A stretch of DNA of 64,000 nucleotides from the NCBI RefSeq assembly GCF_003002895.1, contig NZ_PVTI01000007.1, forward strand, positions 1 through 64,000, given 5' to 3'. This document shows, in pieces, positions 44,696 to 55,455 of the stretch. The notes beneath the pieces are model-generated. The model was given only the letters and a program-made list of their open reading frames with translations, searched no databases and was not told where the DNA came from. The position numbers and the translations under genes are program-made. Every line of letters starts with the position of its first letter. Position 1 is the stretch's first letter. Source of the stretch: Knoellia remsis. Its GTDB lineage: Bacteria; Actinomycetota; Actinomycetes; Actinomycetales; Dermatophilaceae.

Positions 44696-45018
44696 TCGTC
44701 GTGGACCTGCGGCGGCAGGTCCGCGATGAGCGGGTGGTCCTTGGGGATGAGACCCATCTTGGCCGCACCACCGGGGCTGCCGAGGTCGTCGAAGAACTCG
44801 ACGTTGGCCTTGTAGTAGTCGGCCCACTGCTCGGGGATGTCGTCCTCGTAGTAGATCGCCTCGACGGGGCACACCGGCTCGCAGGCGCCGCAGTCGACGC
44901 ACTCGTCGGGGTGGATGTAGAGCGATCGCTCACCCTCGTAGATGCAGTCGACCGGGCACTCCTCGATGCAGGCCTTGTCCTTGAGGTCGACACAGGGCTG
45001 CGCGATCACGTACGTCAT
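44692..45018 (-). CDS. fdxA: Seven/eight-iron ferredoxin
   Basis: A 108-residue ferredoxin. Two cluster motifs are visible: [17 protein letters not shown] (N-terminal 3Fe/4Fe site) and [15 protein letters not shown] (4Fe-4S). The C-terminal extension with [17 protein letters not shown] is typical of actinobacterial FdxA/FdxC. It carries electrons to redox enzymes not identified here. ATG 45018 is chosen because GGAGGG lies 4-5 bases upstream. Its promoter must lie inside the divergent GNAT gene region. Confidence 0.92.
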   Translation of the reverse strand: MTYVIAQPCVDLKDKACIEECPVDCIYEGERSLYIHPDECVDCGACEPVCPVEAIYYEDDIPEQWADYYKANVEFFDDLGSPGGAAKMGLIPKDHPLIADLPPQVHDE

Positions 45019-45026
45019 GCCCTCCA

Positions 45027-45032
45027 TAGTAT
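45027..45032 (+). promoter_or_regulatory. -10 box for leaderless GNAT gene
   Basis: TAGTAT lies 7 bases before GTG 45040 and no ribosome-binding site intervenes; it decides the start in favour of GTG 45040 over ATG 45031. Confidence 0.5.
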
Positions 45033-45039
45033 GCGGAGC

Positions 45040-46047
45040 GTGTCCGCCGCATTCGACGCCGTCCACATCGGGGCGCGGGTCGTCGTCCGGCACCGGCTCG
45101 ACCCCGCCGAGTCCGCTGCCGTGCCCGGCCGGCCGTCGCTCACCGACAGCGTCGGCGAGCTCCTCGAGCGCACCCCCTCGGCCGTCGTCGTCGCCACTCG
45201 CCGGGGTCCGGTGACGATCCCGCGCGACCGCATCGTCGCCGCGAAACCCCTCCCCCCACGCCCTGTTCGCCGCGGCGCCCCGCACCGGGCCGTCGGCATC
45301 GACGACCTCCAGCGCACCATGGTCGACGCGTGGCCGCCGATGGAGCGCGAGCGCCTCGGCGGCTGGCACCTGCACGCCTCGCGCGGCTTCACCGGCCGCG
45401 GCAACTCCGCCCTGCCGCTCGGGGACCCGGGCGTGCCGGTCGACGAGGCGGTCACGCGCACCGAGCAGTGGTATGCCGCGCGCGGCCTGCCGTCGACGTT
45501 CATGGTCGCCAGACCCGTCGGGTTCGACGTCACCGCCGACCGGGTCGGCGCGGTCCTGCTCGAACGCGGGTACACCGACCGTGTCCCCACGCTCACCCTC
45601 ACGGCGTCGTCCCGAGTCGTGGCCGAAGGGCACGCTCCCGACGTCGCCGTCGAGACCGGGACCGAGCTCACCGACGAGTGGCTCGAGGCCATGGCCACGT
45701 ACCGCCGGATCGACGAGGTCGCGGCCCGGGCGATCTTGACCGGCTCCTCCCGACAGGTGTTCGCGACGGTCCGGGACGGCGGTCGGCCGGTCGCCATCGG
45801 CCGGCTCGGTGAGGGCGTCGGCTGGGCCGGTGTTGCGGCGATGTGGGTGGCGCCGACCCACCGTCGTCGCGGTCTCGCGCGCGCCGTCGTCGGTGAGCTC
45901 GCGCGCTCGGCGCGCGCGGACGGCATACCGTCACTGCACCTGCAGACCGACTCCGACAACGCGGCGGCACTCACCCTCTACGAGGGCCTGGGGTTCGAGC
46001 GGCACCACGCCTACGTGTACCTCACGCGCCCGCACCGGGACCCGTGA
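45040..46047 (+). CDS. GNAT-family N-acetyltransferase
   Basis: A 335-residue protein. The N-terminal part (about 1-80: [35 protein letters not shown]) is a small beta-rich domain found in this subfamily. The C-terminal GNAT domain carries [20 protein letters not shown] (acetyl-CoA pyrophosphate loop, about 268-288) and [20 protein letters not shown]. The substrate is unknown. It has only 21 bases between its start and the divergent ferredoxin start. It converges with the VanW gene. Confidence 0.85.
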   Translation: MSAAFDAVHIGARVVVRHRLDPAESAAVPGRPSLTDSVGELLERTPSAVVVATRRGPVTIPRDRIVAAKPLPPRPVRRGAPHRAVGIDDLQRTMVDAWPPMERERLGGWHLHASRGFTGRGNSALPLGDPGVPVDEAVTRTEQWYAARGLPSTFMVARPVGFDVTADRVGAVLLERGYTDRVPTLTLTASSRVVAEGHAPDVAVETGTELTDEWLEAMATYRRIDEVAARAILTGSSRQVFATVRDGGRPVAIGRLGEGVGWAGVAAMWVAPTHRRRGLARAVVGELARSARADGIPSLHLQTDSDNAAALTLYEGLGFERHHAYVYLTRPHRDP

Positions 46048-46059
46048 GGCGCCCCGGCA

Positions 46060-47775
46060 CTACTTCGCGTCGGGGTGCGTGCAGGTGACCTTGTTCTCCG
46101 GCTTGTAGCGGGTGAAGAACTTGTCGGTCTTCACGGTCGCGCCGTTCTGCTTGAACGTGCGCGTGACGGTGACGTCGAACCCGACGTTGGGGTTCATCGT
46201 GATGCACTTCGGGGAGTCGTCGGTGAAGGACTTCCACTGCACGATGTTGCTCCGGGAGCTCTTCGACGCCGTGATGTCCCACTTCTTGGTGCCGTAGAAC
46301 GCGACCGTGATCTGGCCGCCGGTCGAGCTGGCGACGATGCGGATGCCACCGTCGGTGGTGTTGACGAAGCGCATGTCGAGGTCGGGCCAGGACAGCGTCG
46401 CCTCGCGCCCCTCGGGGTAGCGGGAGATGTAGAACCCGTGCGGCTTGTACTCCTCGAACTTCATGCCGGCGAAGAAGGCCGCGTTGAACACCGTCGTCGA
46501 CACCTGCGAGGTGCCGCCGCCGTAGTTCTCCTCGAGGCGGCCGCCGTTGATGACGCCACCCTTCTCGTAGCCCTTGTCCGGCGTGCGCTGTCCGAGGGCG
46601 GCGTTGAGGCTGAAGGTGCCACCCGGCGGGATGTACATGCCGTTGATGGTGCGGGCGGCGATGCGGATGTTCGTCACGCGGCCGCCGCCGTTGGGGTCGA
46701 AGTAGGTGGTGAAGGTGGACACCAGCCCCTTCGGGAGGGTGGCCTTCGCCTCCTCGGTGGTGAACTTCGGCTGGGTGACCTTGACCGGGATGGTGGCCGT
46801 GCGGTCGGCAGAGGTGAGCGCCGGGGTCACGGCCGCGACGATCTTGCTCTCGTCGAGCGCGAGGCCGGTGCGGGCCGGGACCACCTGCGGCTGGCCGCCG
46901 CGGTAGCGCACCGTGGCGTCCTTCGCGTCGACGGTGACCTCGGCGTCCTCGCCCGCGTCGTGGACTGCGTCGATGATCTTCTTGTCGTCGAACTTCGGCG
47001 TGACCTTGCCGTTGGCGTCGGCGGGGAAGCTGATGGCCGGTGCGAGCGCCTTCGCGGACACCTCGAAGGACTTCTCCCCCGCCTTGACGGTGACGGGACC
47101 GGACATGGCCTTGTCGGCGAACTCGGTCTTGACCCGGGCCAGCTCGTCGGCCGTGACCTTGGGTGCCGACTCGTTGACCGGTGCCACGAGCGGGGAGGTG
47201 CGCGGCCACGACTCGGCCACGGCGTCGACCGTCTTCTCGACGTCGACGGTCCGGCCCTTGACCGGCTGGACGACGGCCACCTTGCCTCCGGCGACGGAGA
47301 TCGAGCCCTCCTTGGCAGCGACGGCGAGCGGCTTGGCCGCGGCCGTGACGGCCGCGGTGAGCTTGTCGGTGTCGACTTGTGTGACGAGGGGGCGCGTCAC
47401 GCCACCGGTGAGCTGGTTGACGATCTTGACCGGGCTGAGGCTGAAGCCGGTGAGGTCCTCGACGGACGCGTCGAGGTCGGCGGTGAGACCCGCCTGGACC
47501 GGGTTGAGCGTCGCGGTGGCCTCGCCGACCTTGAGGGTGACGGGGGCGGAGACGCGCTCCTGGATCCCCTTCTCGAGGGTGGACCGGGCCTGGGCGGTGC
47601 TCTGCCCGCCGACCTGGACACCACCGATCTTCGTGTCGCTCGGCGTGCGCCCGCTGGCCCACGCGGCGGCTCCGACGTAGGCGGCGATGAGGACGAGCAG
47701 TCCGCCGACGAGGGCGAACACCGCGGTCCTGCGGCGTCGCGGCGTGGTCGCCTCGCTGTCGAACTCGTCGATCAT
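46060..47775 (-). CDS. VanW family protein with peptidoglycan-binding-type repeats
   Basis: A 571-residue membrane-anchored protein. One N-terminal helix (AVFALVGGLLVLIAAYVGAA, about 18-37) is followed by two long beta-rich repeats of the peptidoglycan-binding type (about 55-330) and a VanW domain (NIRIAARTINGMYIPPGGTF, GGVINGGRLEENYGGGTSQV). The role is probably in cell-wall binding; VanW proteins are of unknown biochemical function and are not themselves proof of vancomycin resistance. ATG 47775 has AAGGA 6 bases upstream. Confidence 0.88.
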   Translation of the reverse strand: MIDEFDSEATTPRRRRTAVFALVGGLLVLIAAYVGAAAWASGRTPSDTKIGGVQVGGQSTAQARSTLEKGIQERVSAPVTLKVGEATATLNPVQAGLTADLDASVEDLTGFSLSPVKIVNQLTGGVTRPLVTQVDTDKLTAAVTAAAKPLAVAAKEGSISVAGGKVAVVQPVKGRTVDVEKTVDAVAESWPRTSPLVAPVNESAPKVTADELARVKTEFADKAMSGPVTVKAGEKSFEVSAKALAPAISFPADANGKVTPKFDDKKIIDAVHDAGEDAEVTVDAKDATVRYRGGQPQVVPARTGLALDESKIVAAVTPALTSADRTATIPVKVTQPKFTTEEAKATLPKGLVSTFTTYFDPNGGGRVTNIRIAARTINGMYIPPGGTFSLNAALGQRTPDKGYEKGGVINGGRLEENYGGGTSQVSTTVFNAAFFAGMKFEEYKPHGFYISRYPEGREATLSWPDLDMRFVNTTDGGIRIVASSTGGQITVAFYGTKKWDITASKSSRSNIVQWKSFTDDSPKCITMNPNVGFDVTVTRTFKQNGATVKTDKFFTRYKPENKVTCTHPDAK

Positions 47776-47856
47776 CTGCTGGTCCTTGCCGGTGGTTGTG
47801 GTGACGATGGTAGGGGCAGACGGCACGCGCGACGCGCGCCGACACGACTCCCGGGC

Positions 47857-48357
47857 TCAGGTGAGCGCGGAGTACGCCCCCCTGAAGTGTACGAGAGCGG
47901 GCCGGGTGCTCCGTCCGAGTGCGCTCACCCGGACCTCCGCCACGACGATGCTGTGGTCGCCGGCCGGATGGATGTCGCGCACCGCGCACTCGAAGGTCGC
48001 GAGGGCGTCGTCGAGGAGCGGGACCCCCAGATCGCCCCGGTGATGGGCGACCCGGTCGAGCTGCCCCGGGAGCGGCCGGCCGGGCGTGGCGAACCAGTCG
48101 GCGGCGGCCCGCTGGTCGGCAGCAAGGACGCTCACCCCGAACACGCCTGCCTCCCGCACCGCGTCGTGGAAGCGGGCGTCGGTCTCGACGCAGACGAGCA
48201 GGAGCAGCGGATCGAGCGAGACACTCGTCACCGTGTTCGCCGTCAAGGCGTGGTCGTGACCACCCGCGGTGGTCGCGACGACGCAGACGCCCTGGGCGAG
48301 CCGCCCCATGGCCAGCCGGAAGGCCCCGGCCGCCGCTTCCTCCTCGGGCGTCCTCAT
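47857..48357 (-). CDS. Flavin reductase-like FMN-binding protein
   Basis: A 166-residue split-barrel flavin reductase. FRLAMGRLAQGVCVVATTAG, ALTANTVTSVSLDPLLLLVC and the later GLD-like VPLLDDALATFEC match the HpaC/flavin reductase family, which supplies reduced flavin to monooxygenases. No monooxygenase is adjacent. Its ATG overlaps the mshB stop (ATGA), so it is translated with mshB; a role in thiol/redox metabolism would fit but is inference. Confidence 0.85.
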   Translation of the reverse strand: MRTPEEEAAAGAFRLAMGRLAQGVCVVATTAGGHDHALTANTVTSVSLDPLLLLVCVETDARFHDAVREAGVFGVSVLAADQRAAADWFATPGRPLPGQLDRVAHHRGDLGVPLLDDALATFECAVRDIHPAGDHSIVVAEVRVSALGRSTRPALVHFRGAYSALT

Positions 48358-49238
48358 CGCTCCTCCCCCGTGAGCCCTCGACGTCGCCGGTCGCGTCCAC
48401 CGGCGGCGCCGAGCAGCTCACCGGTCTCGGGGTCGAGCACGGCATAACCCTCGCGGCCGGCGAGGCGGGCCGCGATGTCGTTGGACAGGGCGAACCAGCC
48501 GTCACCCACGACGACCTGCGTCGCGTGCGCCCGAAGCGCCTCCTGCTGGCGTGGCACGACACCGGGGTCGACGACCGCATGGGTCACGAGCTCGTCCGCG
48601 ACCACGGACGGCGCGACGGGATCGCCAGCCGCTGGGACGGCATACCCGGCCTCGTCAGGCACGTGCTCGACGAGCCAGGCGCGATCCTCGAGGACCCACG
48701 AATGCGGCGTCACGGTCACGAAAAGCGTTGGTGCAGAGGGCATCTCGGCGAGCGCCCAGCGCACCGCATCATGGACCCTGATGTGGTCCGGATGGCCGTA
48801 ACCGCCGTTCTCGTCATAGGTGACGACGACATCGGGGTCGACCTCGTCGATGACCCGGCGCACCTCGGCGGCGACCTCTTCCAGGTCTGCCGCGGCGAAG
48901 GCACGCGGGTGCTCGAAGGCAGCGGAGCCGACCATCCCGGAGTCGCGGTATGCCGTCCGCGCGCCGTCGCGCCCAGCCGCCAGCAGGTGGTGGGTCACCC
49001 CGAGAACCTCGACGGCGCCGGCGAGCTCACCGCGACGGTGCTCGGCCAGAGGATCTCCCTCGGCGCCCTCGAGGTGGGCGAGCTCGGCCGGGATGACCTC
49101 GCCCTCCTCCCCCAGGGTGCAGGTGAGCACATGGACGTCGTCCCCGCGGGCGACGTGGTGCAGGATCGCCACGCCCGTCGCCAAGGTCTCGTCGTCGGGG
49201 TGAGCGTGGACGAAGAGGAGCCGGTGCGGCGCCGACAT
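48354..49238 (-). CDS. mshB: GlcNAc-Ins deacetylase MshB (mycothiol synthesis)
   Basis: A 294-residue zinc deacetylase of the mycothiol pathway, removing acetyl from GlcNAc-inositol. The zinc site is FVHAHPDDETLATG (about 10-23) and later YGHPDHIRVHDAV; DVVVTYDENGGYG is the family's active-site segment. It resembles MshB more closely than the generic PIG-L protein at 14254. It overlaps the upstream lipoprotein stop (TGATG) and is coupled to the flavin reductase gene downstream. Confidence 0.9.
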   Translation of the reverse strand: MSAPHRLLFVHAHPDDETLATGVAILHHVARGDDVHVLTCTLGEEGEVIPAELAHLEGAEGDPLAEHRRGELAGAVEVLGVTHHLLAAGRDGARTAYRDSGMVGSAAFEHPRAFAAADLEEVAAEVRRVIDEVDPDVVVTYDENGGYGHPDHIRVHDAVRWALAEMPSAPTLFVTVTPHSWVLEDRAWLVEHVPDEAGYAVPAAGDPVAPSVVADELVTHAVVDPGVVPRQQEALRAHATQVVVGDGWFALSNDIAARLAGREGYAVLDPETGELLGAAGGRDRRRRGLTGEER

Positions 49239-51052
49239 CACCGGACCGCGATGTCGGCGAACTCGACGACGCCCCCGGTGACTTCGTTGACCGAGAGGTT
49301 GCGGACGTCGCTGCCCGCGATGTAGAGCGCGCGGCGCTCCGCCAGCCCGATGTAGGCACCGAGCGTCTGCAGCCGCACGTCGAGCGCGGCCCAGGCCTTC
49401 TCGCGTTCGGCGCGGTCGGCGATGGTCGGGATGCGCTTGATCTCGGCGTCGATGGCGGGGTCCCTGAAGTACCCGTAGTCACGCCCCGGACCGGCTGCGG
49501 TGAGGTTGATGGTGCTGTCGAAGAGCGCCGGAAGGATGGTGCTCGCCGAGGCCCAGGCGGGAGCCCAGTTCGACCAGAAGACGTCGTAGGCCCCCGCCGC
49601 CTGGGGACGGGCGATCGTCGTGAAGTACTCGTCGTCGAGCTTGCTGACCGTGGGGGCGAACCCGGCCTCGGTCCAGCCGGCCACGAGTGCAGCCATGGCC
49701 TTGTCGGCCGTCGGGCTGGAGCGGTAGGCGACGCGGATGGGGACCGGGAGCGTGAGCTTGGCCTCGGCGAGCAGGGCCTTGGCCCGCTCGGGGTCACCTC
49801 GACGGCCCGACTTGAGTGGGTCCTGTTCGTGGTGGGCCGGGAGGGCGGAGGGGATGAGGGTGCGACTGGGGCGGGCCGTCGTCGCACCGCCGAGTGCGGT
49901 GACGTAGGCCTCGCGGTTCGTGGCGACGGACAGGGCCTGGCGTGCCTGCGGCGTCGCGAAGACCTTGCTGCGCAGGTTGGGCACGAGGTAGTCCACGAGC
50001 CCGGTTCCGGCGGTGGCGGATCGTCGGCTGAGCGCGTTGACGGTGACGATGTTCTGCTGGATCGCCGGCGGGACCGACCCGAGCGAGACCGCGGCCCGGG
50101 AGTTCTCGCCGTCGGCGATGATCTGCTGGGCGACCGTCTGGGTCTCGATGCCCTCCTGGTACTCGATCCGGTCCGGGTAGGCCTTGCGCACGACGTCGGT
50201 GGACTCCTTCCACGCCGGGTTGCGGACCCAAGTGCCTCCCGTCGAGGCGCGCCAGGGCGACGCCAGCTTGTAGGGCCCGTTCGAGAAGACGGCGAAGGTG
50301 CCCTTGTCGCGCTGGTCCTTCTCCTTCTTCACCGGCGCGAAGGCTGCCTGCGTGACCATCTCGTTGAAGTCGCTCACCGGCGCACTGAGCGCGAAGGTGA
50401 TCGTCCGGTCCTTGCAGGTGACCGCCGTGTCGTATGCCGCCTTGCCGGCCGTGGTGGCCGGGCTCGCCGGTGCATACGGACCGGCGTAGACCGAGGTGCC
50501 GTCGGGGTTCTTCGGGACGGCCAGCACCGCGAGTGCGTCCGTCGCGCCCCCGGTGATGACCGTCGTGGCGAACGAGCGGGAGATGCCGTACTTGACGTCC
50601 TCGCACGTCACGGGGCTGCCGTCCTCCCACGCCACCCCGTCGCGCAGCGTGAACGCCCAGGAGGTCAGGGTCTTGTTCGGCTTGCCCGTGTCGGTCGCCA
50701 GGTCCCCGACGAGGCCGGCCTGCTTGCCCGCGTCGATGCTCGGGGCGTAGGCCGTGAGCGTGCGCAGGAACGTGCGTCCGGCGAACGCGGCGTCGTCCCG
50801 CGAGGAGATGCGCTGGGGGTCCCAGGCGAGCACCGGGCCGAGCGACATCGCCTTGAGGGTGCCGCCCTTGTCGTCGGTGCGTTCCGCCGCGGCGGTGGTC
50901 TGGGGCGTGGCCGCCTCGTCGTCGCCACCGAGGACACTGCATCCGGCGATGCCCGCGACGAGGGCCGCTGCCACGGCGCCCGCGGCGATCGTCTGGCGTC
51001 GCCGGTCACGAGGCCGACGGCGAGTCTGGTGGCGGTCGCTGCGCGTGGTCAC
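49238..51052 (-). CDS. Family 5 solute-binding lipoprotein, LpqW-like
   Basis: A 604-residue lipoprotein. The signal peptide ends in a lipobox ALVAGIAGCS (cysteine about residue 38), and the remainder is a type 5 periplasmic-binding fold (LAWDPQRIS, VAWEDGSPVTCEDVKYGISR, YDVFWSNWAPAW). No permease genes are adjacent, so it is not an ordinary importer component. Its position between typA and mshB matches mycobacterial LpqW, which influences lipomannan/lipoarabinomannan synthesis; that function here is inference. GTG 51052 is chosen; the ribosome-binding site is not strong. Confidence 0.82.
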   Translation of the reverse strand: MTTRSDRHQTRRRPRDRRRQTIAAGAVAAALVAGIAGCSVLGGDDEAATPQTTAAAERTDDKGGTLKAMSLGPVLAWDPQRISSRDDAAFAGRTFLRTLTAYAPSIDAGKQAGLVGDLATDTGKPNKTLTSWAFTLRDGVAWEDGSPVTCEDVKYGISRSFATTVITGGATDALAVLAVPKNPDGTSVYAGPYAPASPATTAGKAAYDTAVTCKDRTITFALSAPVSDFNEMVTQAAFAPVKKEKDQRDKGTFAVFSNGPYKLASPWRASTGGTWVRNPAWKESTDVVRKAYPDRIEYQEGIETQTVAQQIIADGENSRAAVSLGSVPPAIQQNIVTVNALSRRSATAGTGLVDYLVPNLRSKVFATPQARQALSVATNREAYVTALGGATTARPSRTLIPSALPAHHEQDPLKSGRRGDPERAKALLAEAKLTLPVPIRVAYRSSPTADKAMAALVAGWTEAGFAPTVSKLDDEYFTTIARPQAAGAYDVFWSNWAPAWASASTILPALFDSTINLTAAGPGRDYGYFRDPAIDAEIKRIPTIADRAEREKAWAALDVRLQTLGAYIGLAERRALYIAGSDVRNLSVNEVTGGVVEFADIAVR

Positions 51053-51105
51053 GTCGGTGATGCTCCCTGCTGTTCCTGTGCCCTCGGTGAGAGGGGCCGC
51101 CTCGG

Positions 51106-53013
<1,908 letters not shown>

Positions 53014-53026
53014 GATGCCCAGTGTC

Positions 53027-53488
53027 TCAGGGTTTGGCGCGGGGACGAAAACGCGCGGCGACCGCCTCGACGACCGGCAGGTCCGCGGGCAGCCACGCCA
53101 CGGCATACAGGTCGTCCTCGGTCACCCACCGCAGCGCGTCGTGGTCCTCGATCGGCGCGGGCTCGCCTGCCGTCACCGTCGCGAGATGCACGGTCATCGC
53201 GTATGCCGTCCCGAGCGGCCAGCGGCCGCGCTCCAGCGGGCCGTCGACCCGGTCGCCGAGGGCGACCTCGACCCCGAGCTCCTCGCGGATCTCCCGGTGC
53301 AGCGCCTCCGCGCAGGTCTCCCCCGGGTCGACCTTGCCGCCCGGCAGCTCCCACCCACCGGCAAGCGCCGCCGGCTCGGTGCGGCGGGCGGCGAGCAGCC
53401 GGGTCGGAGCCACGAGATCGTCGACGATGGCCGCCCCGACCACCTCGACCGGCGCCGGCGCGGAGCTGCGCGGCGTGCTGTGACCCAT
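53027..53488 (-). CDS. Nudix hydrolase (MutT-like)
   Basis: A 153-residue Nudix enzyme. The Nudix box is GGKVDPGETCAEALHREIRE followed by ELGVEV (about residues 44-70). The N-terminal EVVGAAIVDD and WELPGG fit MutT-type (8-oxo-)dGTP diphosphatases or CTP pyrophosphohydrolases. The exact substrate is unknown. ATG 53488 (MGHSTPRSS) is used; the open frame continues upstream but is not conserved-looking. Confidence 0.88.
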   Translation of the reverse strand: MGHSTPRSSAPAPVEVVGAAIVDDLVAPTRLLAARRTEPAALAGGWELPGGKVDPGETCAEALHREIREELGVEVALGDRVDGPLERGRWPLGTAYAMTVHLATVTAGEPAPIEDHDALRWVTEDDLYAVAWLPADLPVVEAVAARFRPRAKP

Positions 53489-53551
53489 CCGGGACGTCCT
53501 CTCGTGCGCGGGTCTCACTCCGATAAACAATGACCGACCTCGGCTCGGTCC

Positions 53552-53571
53552 GCGACAAATGTCGCTAGGGT
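53552..53571 (+). promoter_or_regulatory. Palindrome plus -10-like box before ABC operon
   Basis: GCGACAAATGTCGC (53552-53565) is a perfect 6-2-6 palindrome directly followed by TAGGGT (53566-53571), about 110 bases upstream of the ABC binding-protein start. It could be an operator overlapping the promoter. Confidence 0.45.
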
Positions 53572-53680
53572 CAACCCGTCCGAGGCAGCGTGGCACGGCA
53601 CACCCGCGCTCGCTGCATGGTCGCACCACCGCTCGGGAAGCCAACCGTGGCCCCGGGCTCGCACATCAAGCGAGGTATTC

Positions 53681-55354
53681 ATGAAGTACACGCGGAAGGC
53701 CGCACCTGCCGCCGTGGCGGCGCTCGCCCTCACTCTCACCGCCTGCGCCCAGTCCGACCGTGAGGACGGCGGTGACGCCGGCAGCGGCGGCGGCGACGTC
53801 AAGGACACCATCACGTTCGGCGCCGCCGGCGCCCCCGAGCTCTTCGACCCCTACTACGCCACCGACGGCGAGACGTTCCGCGTCACCCGCCAGATGATGG
53901 AGGGCCTTGTCGGCATCAAGCCCGGCACGGCCGAGATCCAGCCCGAGCTCGCCGAGAGCTGGGAGCCGTCGGCCGACGGCAAGACGTGGACCTTCAAGCT
54001 CCGCCAGGGCGTGAAGTTCTGGGACGGCGAGCCGTTCAACGCCGAGGCCGTCTGCTACAACTTCGAGCGCATGTCCGACCAGAACGAGGTCGCCCAGGGT
54101 GGCCCGGCCGGCTACTGGGCCGACGTCATGGGCGGCTTCAAGTCCGACGGCGCGGCCGCGCTCTACCAGGGCTGCGAGGCGACCGACGAGAGCACCGCGG
54201 TCATCAAGATCAGCCGCTCCACGTCGAAGTTCCCGACGGCCCTCTCGCTCGACTCCTTCTCCATGCAGTCGCCGAAGGCGCTCAAGGAGGGCGACGCCAA
54301 CAACGTCACCAAGCAGGGTGACGGCTTCGGCTACCCCGCCTACGCCAAGAACCCGGTCGGCACCGGCCCGTACAAGCTGGACAAGTACGACGAGGGCAAC
54401 AAGACGGTCACGCTCGTCCGCAACGACGACTACTGGGGCGAGAAGGCCAAGACGGCCAAGCTCGTCTTCAAGATCATCCCGGACGAGTCCACGCGTCGTC
54501 AGGAGCTCGAGGCCGGCAGCATCGACGGCTACGACCTGCCGAACCCGGCCGACTGGGGTGGCCTGGAGCAGGCCGGCAACCAGGTGCTCATCCGTCCGGC
54601 GTTCAACATCATGTACGTGGGCCTGAACCCGAAGAAGAACCCCAAGCTCAAGGACCTCAAGGTCCGTCAGGCCCTCTACTACGCCCTCAACCGTGAGCAG
54701 CTGGTCAAGACGCAGCTGCCGGAGGGCGCCAAGGTCGCGACGCAGTTCATGCCCGACACCGTCTCCGGCTTCAACAAGGACCTGCAGCCCTACGCCTACG
54801 ACAAGGCCAAGGCACAGCAGCTCCTCAAGGAGGCCGGCGCCGAGGGGATGACGCTCCAGTTCGCCTACCCGTCCGAGGTGTCGCGTCCCTACATGCCGGA
54901 CCCGCAGAAGATCTACGAGGCGCTGCGCGCCGACCTCGAGGCCGTCGGCATCAAGGTCCAGGTCGTCACCGCTCCGTGGAACGGCGGCTACCTCGACACC
55001 GTCGACAACGGCGGCTACGACGCGTGGCTCCTCGGCTGGACCGGTGACTACGACTCGCCGGACAACTTCATCGGCACGTTCTTCGGCAACCTCAAGGCCA
55101 ACGACTTCCAGACCTCGGTGACGTCCTACGGCGCCCAGCTCTCGAAGGACCTCGAGGCCGCCGACGCCATCGTCGACGAGGCCGAGCGCGCCGCGGCATA
55201 CGAGAAGGTCAACCAGCAGATCATGGAGCAGGACCTGCCGGGTCTGGCGATCAGCCACTCCCCGCCGGCCCTCGTGGTGAGCGAGAAGGTCAAGGGCCTC
55301 ACCCCGAGCCCGCTCACCGCTGAGACGTTCTCCTCGGTGACCGTCGAGAAGTGA
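53681..55354 (+). CDS. ABC transporter substrate-binding lipoprotein (family 5, peptide-type)
   Basis: A 557-residue lipoprotein. The signal peptide ends in a lipobox LTLTACAQ (cysteine at about 22), followed by a DppA/OppA-like fold: LAESWEPSADGKTWTFKL, YPAYAKNPVGTGPYKLDKY and YDAWLLGWTGDYDSPDNF are diagnostic. It captures di- or oligopeptides or related ligands for the permease encoded downstream. A hairpin lies between it and the permease genes, which typically lets the binding protein be made in excess. ATG 53681 follows GAGGTATTC. Confidence 0.93.
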   Translation: MKYTRKAAPAAVAALALTLTACAQSDREDGGDAGSGGGDVKDTITFGAAGAPELFDPYYATDGETFRVTRQMMEGLVGIKPGTAEIQPELAESWEPSADGKTWTFKLRQGVKFWDGEPFNAEAVCYNFERMSDQNEVAQGGPAGYWADVMGGFKSDGAAALYQGCEATDESTAVIKISRSTSKFPTALSLDSFSMQSPKALKEGDANNVTKQGDGFGYPAYAKNPVGTGPYKLDKYDEGNKTVTLVRNDDYWGEKAKTAKLVFKIIPDESTRRQELEAGSIDGYDLPNPADWGGLEQAGNQVLIRPAFNIMYVGLNPKKNPKLKDLKVRQALYYALNREQLVKTQLPEGAKVATQFMPDTVSGFNKDLQPYAYDKAKAQQLLKEAGAEGMTLQFAYPSEVSRPYMPDPQKIYEALRADLEAVGIKVQVVTAPWNGGYLDTVDNGGYDAWLLGWTGDYDSPDNFIGTFFGNLKANDFQTSVTSYGAQLSKDLEAADAIVDEAERAAAYEKVNQQIMEQDLPGLAISHSPPALVVSEKVKGLTPSPLTAETFSSVTVEK

Positions 55355-55389
55355 CCCGGAGCAGGTGACGTAGTCCACCGCTTCGACAA

Positions 55390-55431
55390 GACTGTGGCCG
55401 TCCCAGCAGCGACGCTGGGGCGGCCACAGTC
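55390..55431 (+). terminator. Intercistronic hairpin (attenuating)
   Basis: GACTGTGGCCGTCCCAGC pairs with GCTGGGGCGGCCACAGTC (one mismatch). It lies between the binding protein and the first permease in one operon, so it probably stabilises or attenuates the transcript. Confidence 0.75.
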
Positions 55432-55455
55432 ACGAGTCAAGGAGAACTCCATCCC

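Noticed and set aside
46060-47775. Vancomycin resistance gene
   Set aside because: VanW-domain proteins are widespread in wall metabolism; no vanHAX-type genes are present.
46075-48447. A 790-codon plus-strand frame opposite VanW, flavin reductase and mshB
   Set aside because: It mirrors three conserved genes on the other strand and has no recognisable domain.
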